Assembly (NCBI RefSeq): GCF_030269925.1
Contig: NC_085108.1
Span: forward strand, 2,976,001-3,040,000
DNA length: 64,000 nucleotides
Direction of reading: 5' to 3'
Source of the DNA: Bombyx mori
Lineage: Eukaryota > Arthropoda > Insecta > Lepidoptera > Bombycidae
Shown here in pieces: positions 43,201-58,200 of the stretch. Position numbers and translations under genes: made by a program. The notes under the pieces were generated by a model. The model was not told the origin of the DNA and made no database searches. It worked only from the letters and a program-made list of their open reading frames with translations. The stretch's first letter is position 1. Each line of letters opens with the position of its first letter.

Positions 43201-46200
43201 TCCTTCGTCGCAAGCTACGGGTTCGACGAGGACGGTGACCGGTGCTTGTGGTACCTAAAAGCACCGTTAATTAATCGTGAGGATCCGTAATGACATGTTT
43301 TGGGTGACGTCGACTGTTTGCCATTCGATCTACAGGATCGGGTATGTAGTTTCCAGCGGCCACGACAAGAGGATTCTGATGTCGTGCCGCCTTCTCAAAG
43401 TGGCGCAATGATGCGGACTGTTGATACTTACTGACTGAGTCAAGTTCCATGTCATTATGGAGATTCACCTTCCTCAGGAATCATGGTGTTCCGACGGCTA
43501 TCATGCAAAATCGGGATTGAATAACCTGAAGGGATTTCAAGCTTGGCTCATTGCTGGCCGCGTGAGCGAACAGTACGCTTGAATACGTCATGACGGGACG
43601 TATGCAAGTTTTGTAGTGTGTCACCTTATTACGGAGGGACAATTTGCTTCGCTTGCAAAGCATAGGGTAGAGACGTCCTAATATGAAGGTGGCACGGTCG
43701 CGTACCGTTTTGATATGGGGACGGAATGTCATCCCTCTGTCGAGGGTGACGCCTAGATATTTGACCTGCGAGGCCCATGGTATGGGCTGGCCAAAGACAG
43801 TTATAGGGCTAACGGCGGAGGTGTGAACGCGCCTATTAGGGAGTGAGATGCTTGAAGTGGTATGCGGAGGGCGACCCCTTTTGAAGAGCACCGCTGTGCT
43901 TTTCGTGGGGTTGATGTCGACCGCTAATTCCCCGGTAGTTTGGTTCGGATCGGCTTCCACCACCTCTTTCCATTCATTGTTATTCACATGTGTGAGTGTT
44001 CTTCCATGTGGTTCGTTCTTCAAATCAAAATTTCCATCACAAAAGCGTTTAAACCAAAATCGTACGGTGCGTTCATTAGCCAGTCCCCTCTCCAAACGCA
44101 ACATTGATATTGCGAGTTGTTTCTGCAGCGTTAGTTCTGCGTCGAAACTCTCATCCAAAAATCACTCGAATTTTCTAAGTATCCATTTTTCTTGTTTAAG
44201 CTGAATAATGAAGACAACTGAAAGTCGATAATCGAATATTGCACATTTTTTTAAAGAAGAACCTCACACTTAGGTACCATTTGAAAAAAGTTTCACTCAA
44301 AAATCTCAAACCATGAAGGTTTTATACCAATTCGTAGTACCTATTACAATAAAACGGCAATTTCATACTTTAACCCCTATTTTAATACGGTTTCGCACAG
44401 CATGGGAGGGTTATCTGTTTCAACAACCTGATTTCCGTCACCCAACCAACACACGAAGACGTAATGTAATCTCCGAATAAACAGACAGAATAGTGAATAG
44501 TGAATAAAAAATCAAACCAATCTAATAGATTATTAAATTACTTTAAAAACAAATAAAATATATTGGACATAACGTATCGTCTATATTTATCGTGAAACTC
44601 GAATAAATCAAACGAAAACCGAGTCGTCTAGAAACATGAGTAAAGTCAATTAAAATGAAGCGTAACAGTAAAAAAGTTTAAAAAAGTTCCGTTCGCGCGT
44701 TCTCGCGTCATTTCATTCGACGCCATATTAATTTTCACGCCCGTCTTATTTTTGGCGCTAATTGTTATTTTATCTATACAAATATTATAAAGAGGAAAGA
44801 TTTGTTTGTTTGTTTGTATTGAATAGGCTCCGAAACTACTGAACCGATTTGAAAAACTTTCACTGTTTGGAAGCTACACTATTTCCGAGTGACATAGGCT
44901 ACAATCGTTTTTGAAAAAAATTAAGTTAATGTAACCCAAGGTGTAAAAAAATTACCCAAAATATTCTTTACATCGCGTGCCCTGCGAAAACTATTGGTAA
45001 TTGAATAAAATAATGTACTACGACTTTGTAGAACACATTATTATTTACAAAAAGTTTCAGGACAGCATATGTCTAACTATGTAAATAAGTCATGCCGCAA
45101 TAAGAAATCTTTTATTTAAAAAAATAAAACAACGTCAAATATCGTCAAAAATTTTGTTAAAGACCCGAGCGGAGCCGGAACGGGCCGCTAGTTCGTGAAT
45201 AAGAGGAAATTTATATTGATACTAATACATTAACTAAGTAAAAACGTCTTACGATTATTGAAAAATCAAAGCTTAGGTACTTACGTCAATCGAAATGTTT
45301 TATTTTATTTTTTATTAGACATTTTTTTTATTTGTATTTTTAACTAATCCACGATACAGTACGAATTCGTGTTTTTAAATATAAAGAAAAGCTGTAGGCA
45401 TTAAAATGTCTTTCACGTCCTCATCAAAATTCGAACAACGTTATAGTGCCAAACGCAATAAAACATTATATTTAATATATAATATAACGTAAATAGTTTT
45501 GTAGAGTCTTCCAACATTTAAATCAACACTAATTGGTTTTATGAGATTCTGGCGGGATAAAATGTGTAATTTATGAACTGGCAACATTATACACAGCAGA
45601 ATGTTCAGAACGTCTTTATTCTGAAATGTCAAAGAACCTAACTCGGGTTATTTCAAAGTGAAGTCATGGAAGAAGTGCAGAAGAATATACTTAGACTTTA
45701 ACGTAAAGTTACAAGAATATATACCGTACTTATTAAATACTAGCGACCCGCCCTCGCTTCGCTTCGGAAACATTAACACACATGAAAAAAAAAAAAATAA
45801 AAAAAAAAAATTATAATTAAAAAAAGTAGCCTATGTTCATCAGGGACAATGTCGGCTTCTAATGGAAAGAATTTTTCAAATCGGTCCAGTAGTTTCGGAG
45901 CCTATTCGAAACAAACAAACAAACAAATCTTTCCTCTTTATAATATTAGTATAGATAGTATAGATATAGATTTGAAATATTAATTGAAATTTATGTTTAA
46001 TTTTATTTGTTGTTAAAAGTATCCACTCCACACAGCCTTTAGACTTTTAAGCAGTTCGCATAGCCCGTAGCAACATTAATGTCACTGCCGAAAGTGACGA
46101 ATAAAATAAAATTTTTGAGTACCGTTTCTTTGGAATGAGAAAAGGGTAACTTTAAAAACATTTAATCGGAAATCTGAATATTTCGCGCCCAAAATGTTGA

Positions 46201-49200
46201 TATAGGTACGGACTAACCTATATTGTAAAAAAAAACTCTTTTAGAGATAAGGTATGAGGCGTTTACTATGCTTCATCAATGCATGATCAATTTGAAAGTA
46301 CGTATTGAGACAGATTGCCGCGATAACAATATGACACGACAATGTGTTCATCTTCTTTCATTGAATTCATACTAGAGCATTAAGTTATGTTTATTCAACA
46401 CTTTATAATCATAAATAATTCGATAGTTTAAGAACAGCTTTCGGACATTTGGTTTGTTAGGCAGCGGCTTAGCTCTGCCCCTGGCATTGCTGAAGTCCGT
46501 GGGCGACGGTAACCACTCACCATCAGGTGGGCCGTATGCTCGTCTGCCTACAAGGACAATAAAAATAAAAAAACATTTCATTTCGACGCCTGTTGATACA
46601 GTATCGCTTGTGGAATAAATAGAACAGCCTTTGCTGCTGTTTTTTAAATCAACATGTTATAACTTAAATTTAAATCTTATAATTAAGTTATAGCTATTAA
46701 TAAAACTTATAATTAAGTATTACGTTCGCCATTTGAGGCTTTTTGTTTTCGAAACAGCTTGCCCCTCGACAAAGGCTTCATCTAAAGAATTCCTACTTAA
46801 TCTCTATTTTTGGCTGTTCGATTCTAATATTTCTTGTATCCCGATTCAGACCTGCAATTTTTCAATGAGTAGTTCGATTTGGTGCAGGTGAAATTCAGGC
46901 AGAGCGAGTCTTGTGGAGAGTACTAAACGGCAGGCAGCGACTTGGCTTTGCTCCTCGTATTTCTGACGTCCCTGAAGGACGGTAACCACTCACCACCGGA
47001 TAAGCCGTATTTTCGTCTGCCTATAAAGGCAGTAAAAAAAATAATGATAATTGTTACCTATATCAGCACCAATAATACCTACAATACACACATCATTCAA
47101 ACACTATAATTTGGATATTCGTGTAGTCTGTGCTCCCGCGCGTGTAGTCTGTGTTCCCGCCACTCCGTATTCAAATTAGCCGTTTGAATTGTTTCCACAA
47201 CGTTCCACGCACACGAACAAACAAAATCATTTAACGATATTTAGATACTCAAACACATTTATGTTTAGGGTTGCTACTTGTAACTTTAATATGGGATTTT
47301 CTTTGTAGACAATCACGACACAATACGGCATCAAAGTATCTTAAATAGGAATCTAAATAAACAAAACCAAATATAAAATTCGCCTTTATTTATTTTTAAC
47401 TTACGTTATCAAAGGTTCAGACTTCTTAAAAACTTTTTTTTCTACCTATTCTAATGATCTCGAGGGGTCATACTAGACTCTCCGGGCGAGTAGATGAACT
47501 TACGGAACTCTAACCTGTGGATGTGCTAACACTAGCCCTAGCAAGAGCAGATCTTCGCAGAATCTACCACCGGAACCACTGAGAAGATCCGGCGAGAAAC
47601 TCAGTGGGCTTCTTAAAAACGACTCCCGTTCCTTTTTACGAATTAGGTATATCGATACAGAACCACGTAGAGAACGATAAACTTAAAATTCACTTCAATG
47701 CAATTATCACCAAGACGAATCACGTGAACGCCGCCAATCATTACGCAATTTATCTATACTAATATTATAAGGCTGAAGAGTTTGTTTGTTTGAACACACT
47801 AATCTCAGGAACTACTGGTCCGATTTGAAAAATTTTTTCAGTGTCAGATAGCTCATTTATTGAGGAAGGCTATAGGCTTATAAGATTACGCTAAGACCAA
47901 TACGAGCGGAGCACTAATAACCACCTCTTTTGAAACCGGCTAAAATGATTTTGGTACCTTAAATAGCTCCTTAACATTCTATTATTCAAAAATATACTTA
48001 TTTCTACGTAAATGAAGTCGCGGGTAAAATTTAGCGTTATGCCAAAGTAACTATGCCACGCGGACGAAGTCGCGGGCAAAAGCTAGTATATTATAAATCA
48101 AATTAGAAGTCCGTTGTTAACGTTTGTCAAGTATGTAATTTCATTTAAAAAATTTATACCTCGCTGCGGGATTCGAACACGGGCACAGTCGTATCGCTCG
48201 ATACGAACGCACCGGGCGTCATATCCTTTAGGCCGCGACGACTTTCAAAACGGCGGTGTAGATTAGTTTATGTAAAACAACCAAGCAGCCCTGGCACCAA
48301 CCGTTTAACCGCGCAGTGATGTCTCATTTTCTAAATTTGTTACGAAAAGATAAATCTTTAAGCGTTCCGAGCGCTCGTTAGCTAAATCACTCCACCGGTG
48401 ATCATTCAACGAGGAGGGAAAAAAATATATATTCGAAACAAACATGAAAGAAGAAATGTCTCGAGCCCGCAATTTAGTAAGTGGTCGGGGGCTCATTAAA
48501 AAGCTGTAAAATTCTAAAAACGGAAGGTGTTCGATTGCCAGATTAGATGGTGAAATTTCCCGGTTTATTTGTTTTTTTTTTTTTTATAAAAATAAGAGCT
48601 CGTGTCTAATCTGTTTTGTGGTAAACGTTTAAGTACAGTATAGTTAGTATGTTTTTCACGTACCTACTGAGAAGTATGGTAATTTTTTTAGTTTTGCATT
48701 TTCAGCTTAACTGATGTTCCGAACTACCTTACCTTACTTCTGTTCCTTCCTCACACAATAATACATTGAACCCAAAAAACCAAGTGCAAAATTGTTAATA
48801 CATTCAGAGCCAACGTTATGTAAAAACTATACAATATTAATCTTTATATCTGCTTGATTTATTTTAGTTTTTCGATTTTTGATAATGGTATTTCGTTAGT
48901 GTTATCAGCTATCTACATTTTACTGGGGAAACTATGAAACTTTCCTTCATGAGCGTGAGCTGTCAATCTAAATTTGACAGAACCCAATAAAAACAATCTA
49001 GTTTTATAATCTATACAATAGTAATTTTAACGTCACACAATTTTACAAGTCACCATTAATATCTGTTTTCGATTAAGAGTGTGTGCACGTTGGAATCTTA
49101 GTAAATGACCACCATTTTACTGAGATTATATTTCATTCCATTTAATTTCATCCCAGTTGATTAATGTCACAAATAATAATTAATTGTCTTCGTTTCATTT

Positions 49201-52200
49201 CATTTCATTTCATTTCACTCCATATTCATTTTTCATAAAAATAAGAACATAAATTAAAATGAGACATGACTTAAAGGTCTTAGTTACCAGGTCATAAAAT
49301 CTCTTAAAAAAAATGTGCACGTTGTAGTACAATTTTAATCAGACATGAATAACCATAAAATAAAATAAAAGGAATCGACCATTGTTTTTTTTTAATTCAA
49401 AAAAAGGAATGCAAAGGAAAACCAATGCAAACGGAATTTTTATTGTTTTAAAACTTGATAACCCCGTAAACTCTTTTTAGCTAGCAAAGTTAGCTGGCCA
49501 AGTTAAATGCTGCCGCTGTATGCAGTTGACAGTGTAACGGGATGAGCGCTTTATGATCTCACGGTAGCTGCAGGATAAAATTTGTCACCTCACCGATCTG
49601 GACGGTTTCATGCAACGTAGTCACTTTAAAAAATTATACATCAATTAATATTACATATTTTTAAATGCAAACACCTTTAATGCCGTTTTGATTTGATACG
49701 GAAACGACACAGGAAAAGCTACAACAGAAAGAGATAAAACCAAACATCGATACGACTTAGACTGCTACCTTGATGTAGTGCCTAGGATCAAGCTCAATAC
49801 GTCAGCATTGCAGCACTTTACAAGTTGCTTTTCACGCCAAATGGGTGATTTCGATATGCTACTTTTTTTAAACTTATTTAACTCGAATATTAACGTGAGT
49901 AGATCTTAGACAGCTGCGTAAAATGAAAAAAAAGCACCGTAATTATTAACAATAAATTTCTATCAATTACCAGCGTACGATGATTGTATTCCAAAATTTC
50001 GGTTATACTATTTTTTTTTTTTTTTTTGGTCAGGAGGAAATCGCCGGACTTCCGCCCTCCCCTGGGGATGGAAGGCGGGGCATGTCGGAGTCGAACTGAC
50101 TAAAACCTCCTGTCGCTCAACAACCCGCGTCCGAACCTCGCATGGGACAGAACCCATGCAAAGGCAAAGGGGGGAAAGTGAAGCGTTTAGTGCGGAGCAC
50201 ATCTCTCCCATCACCCTCCCCCTCGGGACGCCGGACCGGCGGTCGTCGGCGCCACGACCACCAGCCCTCTCGGTCGGCAGGCTATCCGGAGCCCGCCTAG
50301 ATGGCGCCGGTTAGAATGGTCTATCCTACGGAATACCCCGCTGGGTCAGAACCAGCGTGGGTCGAGGATAGCCGGCCTTCCATCACCCGGATGCTCTTGC
50401 GTAAAACGCGTGCAGAGCAGCTTGCACGTCGTCTTCTTAGGTCCCCTTCGCCTGTCCCCAGACCGACATATGAAGGGGACCCGAAACACTTAGAGGGCCA
50501 GGGCTTGGGCGAGATCCGCCTCCCTGGCCCCCGCTCGACGGCGGCGGGCTTGCGTGTCTCTCACGCGCCCCGCCGCCTCCTTCTGCGAGATGGTGCACTC
50601 GCAGAAGTCGAGCATCGCCTTCCACGACTCGTCGTCGCCGAGCATCGATGCCACAACACTCGGCAACGACAAGTCGTTTCCTATTTTTGCGACGAGGACA
50701 CGGCGCCACCCCTCCCATGCGGGGCAGGCGACGAGCGTGTGCTCCGCCGTGTCCAAGCCGCAACCACAATGGTGGCACTCTGCCGTCGGCTCGGCTCCGA
50801 TCCGGTGCAGGAACTCACCGAAGCAACCATGCCCAGTGAGCACCTGCGTGAGCCGGAAAGTGAGGCGTCCTCTGTCACGATTCACCCAATTCACAAGAAC
50901 CGGGCGAATCGCCTCGACGGTCCTACGACCAGCCGAAGGATCGGCCAGCCGTCTGGACCATGCCTCCAGCACGGACCGCCGAGATTGGGCCCTCCGCGCT
51001 CTGACCACACTGGGGCTGGGACGTGCCACGCCCCGGATACGAAGGTCAGCCCGCCACTGATAGTCAGCAGCGAGCGCCTCCGCCTCCAGGACCCAAGGCG
51101 GCGTCCCAGCCAGTACACACGCCGCCTCGAAAGAGATGGTGCGATAACCACGGATGACCCTGACCGCGATGGTGCGTTGCGGCCGTTGCAGCAGCTTCGC
51201 TACCCCCACGGCCAGGGACTGGCCCCACACGGGCGCCCCGTATAGGGCCATTGATCGCACCACCCCTGTATAGAGACGGCGCGTCACCTGGTCAGGCCCC
51301 CCGACATTGGGAAGGAGCCGGCTTAACGCGCCGGCCACCCCCAACAAACGAGGGACCAGATTCTGAAAGTGAGCACGGAAGGTCCAACGACTGTCCAGAA
51401 TGAGGCCGAGGTACTTCAACTGCACCCCGACCCCGATACGGACGCCTTCAACCACGATATGGGCATCGACAGGTGGCACTCTCCGGGGCCTGTGGAACCA
51501 CATGGCCTCGGATTTACTGAGCGCCACGTCGAGGCCCAATCTCCTGATTTTGCCGACGACATGCGCCACCCCAGCCGTAGCAAGACGGGCAGACTCAGCA
51601 AAACTCCCCCCCCGGGCCACGACCAACGTGTCGTCTGCGTAACAGATTACACTCAGGCCCGGGAGGAGGGCACCCCTCAGCACCCAGTCATACCCGATAT
51701 TCCACAAAAGAGGGCCGAGCACCGACCCCTGTGGAACACCGCGCACGACTCGGTTATACTAAGAGACAATAGGTGAATGATAGCGTAAAACTTGAATTCT
51801 AAGTTTGAATTGAACTTACATAACTACTGACCCTTTGAAATCCTGATCATAGATAATACACATAAATTAGTTATAGATAAGCAACACAAGCACTCAACAA
51901 AAATGCTTACGGGCGTCGGCCACTAGATGGCTTCGCTTCGGTTAGTTTCCCATTGCTCCTGTAGATGTCAGTAACATATTACCTATCCTATATATTATTT
52001 TTAATGAAGGATTTCGTTAAATTTTTAGAAACCACAAATTGAAATTTTTTTATCAATTTGTCATGATAAAATTTAATCAATTTGTCTATAACAAATAAAG
52101 ACTTGTATGATTTTTTATTTTTTTTATTTACCGTGTTTAGTCGTACAATAATTAAATGCCTTAACTTTAACAACATATAAGTTTAGGAGCATCCGCTACA

Positions 52201-55200
52201 AGATGTCGCTAGTTTCCATACAAAAAATATTTGTCTTAAGGTATCGCTGTTTCAGATCCCTGATTCTGATCGTCAGCAGAAGCGTTCTGCTCAGCTACAC
52301 ACATAAAAAAATAAGAGATCTCAACACATTAACTGTATAAAGCCATCCCCAGACTACAGAGCACGATAAATTGATGTTAATTGCCTCACACTGTCAGGTC
52401 TGATCGTGCGCGCTCTGATCCCGACGTCTTGTTAAAGATTATTTTGAGATTCTAATTAATTTATATCCCCAACTTATTGCGAACGATTTGATTGATCCCT
52501 AAAGGCGTACAATTACTTTACATTAGAACGTTGAAGATCGCTTATTTCGGAGCTAAGAACGTCTTTGTGAAGTCTGTGCAGTTTACCACGAATACTAGCT
52601 ACAAAAAGGCAATTGAAAATAAAACTTTTATGGGCACCATAGCTTCAATCTTCAGCTGTTTTGTGAGAGCTAACGGGGCGTAGAGAATTGGCCCTAGTAA
52701 AAGCAGTGCTTCGCTGAATCTGTCACTGGATCGAAATCGCGACCCACCGAAAAGATCCGGCGGGAAACTCAGTGGGTTGTATCTAAATTGAGTGGTGGTC
52801 TAAAGGATAAGAAGTCCGGAGCACTCGTATCGAGCGATGCACCGGTGTTCGAATCCCGCAGGCGCCTAGGCGGATACCAATTTTTCATGCAAAATTATAA
52901 TTTGCTTAATTACTGGTGGTAGGACGTCTTGTTTAGTCCGCACGGGTAGGTACCACCACCCTGCCTATTTCTGCCGTGAAGCAGTAATTCGTTTCGGTTT
53001 GAAGGGTGACGCAGCCGTTGTATTGTTAAAACTGAGACTTTACAACTTTATTTTTTTGTTGCTTAGATGGGTGGACAAGCTCACAGCCCAACTGGTGTTA
53101 AGTGGTTACTGGAGTCCATAGACATCTACGACGTAAATGCGCCACCCGCCACCACCAAAACATGTAAATTTCAATGTGGTACTGATTCACTTCCAGCAGA
53201 AAAGAAACATGAAAACAAAATACAATATATATATCGGTAAATAGAATTAATGAAAACTTATTACCATAAGCAAAAAAAACAAAAATTAACAAAGCCACTG
53301 ATTTTTCGAAGCCGGAAATCTATATCTTAACTTCGGAAACATTTTGAAACGTCTTTAATATGACACTCGCGCTCGTTAACTCATTAAAAGTGAAATACAA
53401 GCCAATAACGTATGCCCTCGGTAATTTCTTTAACCATAATAAATCGTTTCAACATTCATTCTGAAAGACATGATTAATTTTCATTCACGGAATTGCTTGT
53501 TTGGCATTTCGAACTTTCTACTCTGTCGCATATTGAATATGTATTTAAAAAAAAAAGTTGCTTATGGGCGGTGACATTTTTTTTTTGACATCGAATAAGT
53601 TCCCAAATTGTTCGTAGGATTCCAAGACGAAATGAGATGTCAATTTAAAAAAAAAAGCTTTGTCAATAACTACTAAACCATTTATTCAAAAACACAGACA
53701 GAATTTCATTCGTTAATATCAAACGTAATCCGTAATCTAACATGAATGTAGCGTAATGTAGGGATGCGATCCCACGCGTGGCCCAAGCTACTGGTACCTA
53801 TCGAGTCAGCTAATGTGTAATTAATTAGTTAAGTAAGTCCATCAAAAAACGAAGTAGTCTATTTTAGGGCATATTTTATCACTCGGTCCGCGATTTTATA
53901 CTGTAGTAATTTTAAGCATCCCCATCACTGTTAAAATGTCTTAAATTACGGGAAGCATTAACGAATTGCCGATAGATCGACCCTTTATTTATCAAACAAG
54001 ATTAGTAAGTGCAAAATTAAATTTAGCATTTTTTTTTAAATCTTTTAGCAATTTCTACAAAATATGTAAAAAAAAGTTCATCACTGGGTTAAGGTTAGTA
54101 AACTCTTTAGAAATCATTCAAGTATAAGATAATTCTGAACTACCTAAATATTAAATTTTTAATTGGACAATACTAGCCGTACTCGCCAGTTTCGCTGGGC
54201 ATTTAAAGTTAACATTATTATTTATTGTCATTATTATTAGGGAGTCGAACACACATATAAATATTAGTCTATCCATTAAGTACATGTATTTTCTACATGG
54301 ATACCAAGTTTCAAGTCAATCGGATGCATGGTTCAGTATTTATAACGGATCCACTGTAGATTTATATATTAGTAGATTAAAATTGTGAGACACGAACAAA
54401 GAAATGAGAAAAATAAACTCACAATTAACTTAAGAAAAAAACAAGTATTTTTCACGTTCTGTCGTAAACTGTTGTTGGCATCCGATCCAATATGGCGGCG
54501 GTTAGAATGACACGTTGATATATTGCCGCTAATTACTCAAGACGGGAGGTGTTTATTGAAAATAGCGTTGAGGTGATGATGTGGCGTGTCCGCCGCGTCT
54601 TCGCATCGTAAGGAATGACTTCCGTAGTGTACGATGATAATGATTACATCGGATTTAAAAACATATGTATTCCAACGAAAACAATACAAGTAATATAATC
54701 AATATCTACCCAAGATAAATAGTACATCCCGCAATGTCCAACTTTTCTCCCTTAGTGCACATACTATTTTTTCTCCTACCAGGCCGAAAGTTCGACGTTG
54801 TAAAACTTAGCACCCGTGGAGTACCGAGCCGGGGTCCAGGGGCGAAGCCCTGGTGGGGTTTAGGGGCGCAAACCAGGCTGAGGGTTGGGGGGCGGAGCCC
54901 CCCCACTCATAAAAAAACAATTTTACTGTTTTTTAATTTTTAAATAAATTACTACTAATTGAATAAGAACTGTCTGATTTATTTCACTTTTACACTAAAC
55001 ACAATATTGCAAATTACCCGAGCACAACAATGGCGGAGAATTTTAGGTGCGTGAGAGCAGTTTTTTTTTTCCTACCAATGCTGATAGCCTTGAGAGGCTA
55101 TTTCAGCGTAACCTTGACTAGTAGGTGAGCTCACGGGGCTCAAACCTGACGGCGTTGCTAACACGAACCCTAGCAAGAGCCGTGCTTCGCAGAATCTACG

Positions 55201-58200
55201 ACCGGATCGGAAACGCGACCCACTGAGAAGATCCGACGAGAAACTCAGTGGGCTGTGTCTGTGGATTAATTTACTCGTCGAGCCCTTCGTCGCAAACGAC
55301 GGGTTCGACGAGAACGATGACCAGAAAAATCGCCTATGAGGTGGGATGACCGGATAAAAGCGGCAGTAAATGATATCATCATCACTACACGAATACACGA
55401 GTATGACGGCCATCAGAGAGGAGTGGCTGCGTGCTGTGAAGCTTGCCACTAGCACTTGAAGTGGTGACCAGTGCTGAAGAAATGAGGAGTGAGATCGTTC
55501 GGGCGATTAAACTTTTTATTTTATTTTTATTGCCGTATAGGCAGACGAACATACGGCCCACCTGATGGTGAGTGGTTACCGTCGCTCATGGACGTAAGCA
55601 ATGCCAGGAGCAGAGCCAAGCCACTGCCTACCGCTTAATACTCTCAACAAGCCTCGTTTGAAGAACATGTCATAGCGCTCGGGAAACACCGTAGAGGGGA
55701 GCTCATTCCAAAGCCGGATGGTACGTGGCAAAAATGATCTCTGGATGAACGCGTGGCTCCAGGTAGTATGGATGAACTCTACTCCGGTGGCGGGCGGTGC
55801 GATGGTAAAAACGAGATGATGGTATCATCTCGAACAATTCCTCAGAGCACTATGAACTATAGTAAAAAAGTCATTCCCCAGTCGAAGACATGATTGAAAC
55901 TACTTAACTTAAGTTAACTACTTGACTTTTTGAAGTCGTCGTGGCCTAAAGGATAAGACGTCCGGTGCATTCGTGTTGAACAATGCACCAATGTTCGAAT
56001 CCCAGGCGAGTACCAATTTTTGTAATGAAATACGTACTCAACAAATGTTCACGATTGGCTTCCACGGTGAAGGAATAACATCGTGCAATAAAAATCCAAC
56101 CCGCAAAATTATACTGGTGGTAGGACCTCTTGTAAGTCCGCGCGGGTAGGTACCACTGCCCTGCCTATTTCTGCCGTGAAGCAGTAATGCGTTTCGGTTT
56201 GAAGGGTAGGGCAGCCGTTGAACTATACTGAGATCTTACAACTTATATCTCAAGGTGGGTAGCGCATTTACGTTATAGATGTCTATGGGCTCCAGTAGCC
56301 ACTTAACACCAGGGCTGTGAGCTCTTCCACTCATCTAAGCAATAAAAAAAAAGAAAAAAAAAACTGAAAATTAATCTGAAAATTAGTTTGGATTATGAAT
56401 TATTAGGCCACCACAACAATAAAGGGCGCTCTGACGACGTATTGTTTTATACTAGAGGTCCCGCAGTAGTCGAAATTTGACTATAATTAATTGGAATTGT
56501 AAGTTTGTACACGATTATGATTGTATTTTATACTTCTTTAGTCACAAATTTCGCCAAGACTACACTGTAAAAAATATGAACAAAGACAAACAATATTTAA
56601 TCATAGACCTATATAGTAGGGACACGACATATTGTTCTATACGTACAATTGCTTATATAAATAGCACCCATTTTGAAGGCACATACATAAACATATATCT
56701 ATCTCGTTCTTACTCAGCACTTTAACTCGCAGGAAAACAATATAACAGTATTTCAGTGCGTACATAAAATGAAACATGAATATACGTAAATATCTCCGTC
56801 TCCGTCTAATGAGGCCGAAAATCCGCCATGTTTAGCGCGCCAAATGTCATTGTCACGTCAGTTCGGCCGTCTGTTTTGGGTTGTACATTATTTATTGACT
56901 TTGATATCGATTTAATATGATTGATTATATAAAATGTCATAATTTATCATGCTTAAAACATACAAAAATAATAATTAAAACGTATTTTATAGGATTTCAA
57001 GAAAGTCGATATCCTAAAACTATTATCTATATGTATTTAAATTCATTATGGAGCCCTCATCCGAAAAATCCATTTTTCGGTCGGAATCTATTGATCATGA
57101 CACTAATCATAAATACCACTTTAAAATATGTCATCAAAACATATTTAGACATTCTGTTTAGATATTTCGGGAAAAAGGCTACCGAAAAAATCTCTTCGGA
57201 ACTATTTAAATAAAATAGTTTTATTCCGCAGTGAGTAAAACACTATTGTAAATTTGTTAAATATTTAATAATTAAGTGATTTTAGAGAGGAAGTCACAAG
57301 GAATGACGTTTGTAATTAATGAATAAATGTTCTGTAGGTGTTTTTTTCTTCACGCGGTCCCTTGATAAGTTTAAAATTTGAATCACTCTCAAGCGAAAGT
57401 GATTCAAATGGTGCGGCGCACCTTCCTTGGGGTGCGCTGCGGTAGTATGTTACGGACTTTAGAGTCAGCAAAACAATTAAAATAGATTGTAATAGTCTAA
57501 GAAAAACACGTACTCAAAATACGATAACATTTAGCATGCTAGAAATGGGCTGATGGCTTTGAACTACGCCATATCTTTATGTTTTGCGACAAACGACAAC
57601 TTTATAAAATCAGTGTAGCAACTTTTAAAAATCATCATATCGTTTACTTGGCAAATTCGAAGGACGAACTTGTCTTAGATTTCACCCATCTAAATCATAT
57701 CATATTTGCACATAACAATATACCTACTTACTTCCCATTAAAGTATAAATTCAACAAATAAATAATACTCAACAATATTTAAAATAAAATGAGCCAAGAA
57801 CGTTTATCGATAAAACCTGATAACATTGAAATCTTTTGTACAGCACTAAAGCCGCCATGTTTTGTGGCCAGATGACGTCACAGTGGCACGAAATTTTGGT
57901 TGACGTTTCATTTCCATAGGTTTCCTACTTCATTGTATTTAATCTATTCTCAATTTGACAACAGACGTCAAGAACAAAAGTTTGACAATAAATAGTATGC
58001 ATGCGTGTGTGCGTCAAATACATGGTATGTAGTGTGTGTAATATTTTCTTTATGGATTTAATGTATCTTTTATGCATTATTTTAAAAAAATATTAGCATT
58101 GTGCACTTCTTCTCTATATTCTCTATAAGTGTGGAAAATTTCATACTCCTCCGTTCGCGCAATTTTCGTAAAAAGGGATACAAAGTTTTTGCTTCACGTA

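Larger units (their letters stand above)
41884..44377 (-). mobile_element. DD34D mariner with two nested retroelement insertions
   Basis: Inverted ends ggggttaaagtatgaaat, TA flanks (41882-41883, 44378-44379). Subtracting the two insertions and their duplications (41915-42173 +13; 42970-43920 +12) leaves 1259 bp, a full-length mariner. Minus-strand transposase pieces: N-terminal part at 44158-43930, TCDEKWIRYD at ~42750, HDNARPHT at ~42495, HPPY followed by a TGA in place of the Ser of the PPYS motif at ~42420, then LAPTDY. Second-to-third Asp distance is 34. Confidence 0.9.

Noticed and set aside
43481..44158. Apparent novel fusion protein (225 residues)
   Set aside because: The fusion point coincides with a LINE insertion flanked by a 12-bp duplication, so it is an accident of nesting.
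50301..51245. 314-codon plus-strand ORF
   Set aside because: Antisense shadow of the R1-like ORF2, favoured by high GC. The minus frame has YADD and the Cys-rich motif.
56477..57213. ORFs of 82 and 98 codons inside the long Helitron-like element, considered as a captured gene
   Set aside because: AT-biased, no domain motif, and no splice-site pattern seen. Kept only as a possible captured DNA segment in the findings.
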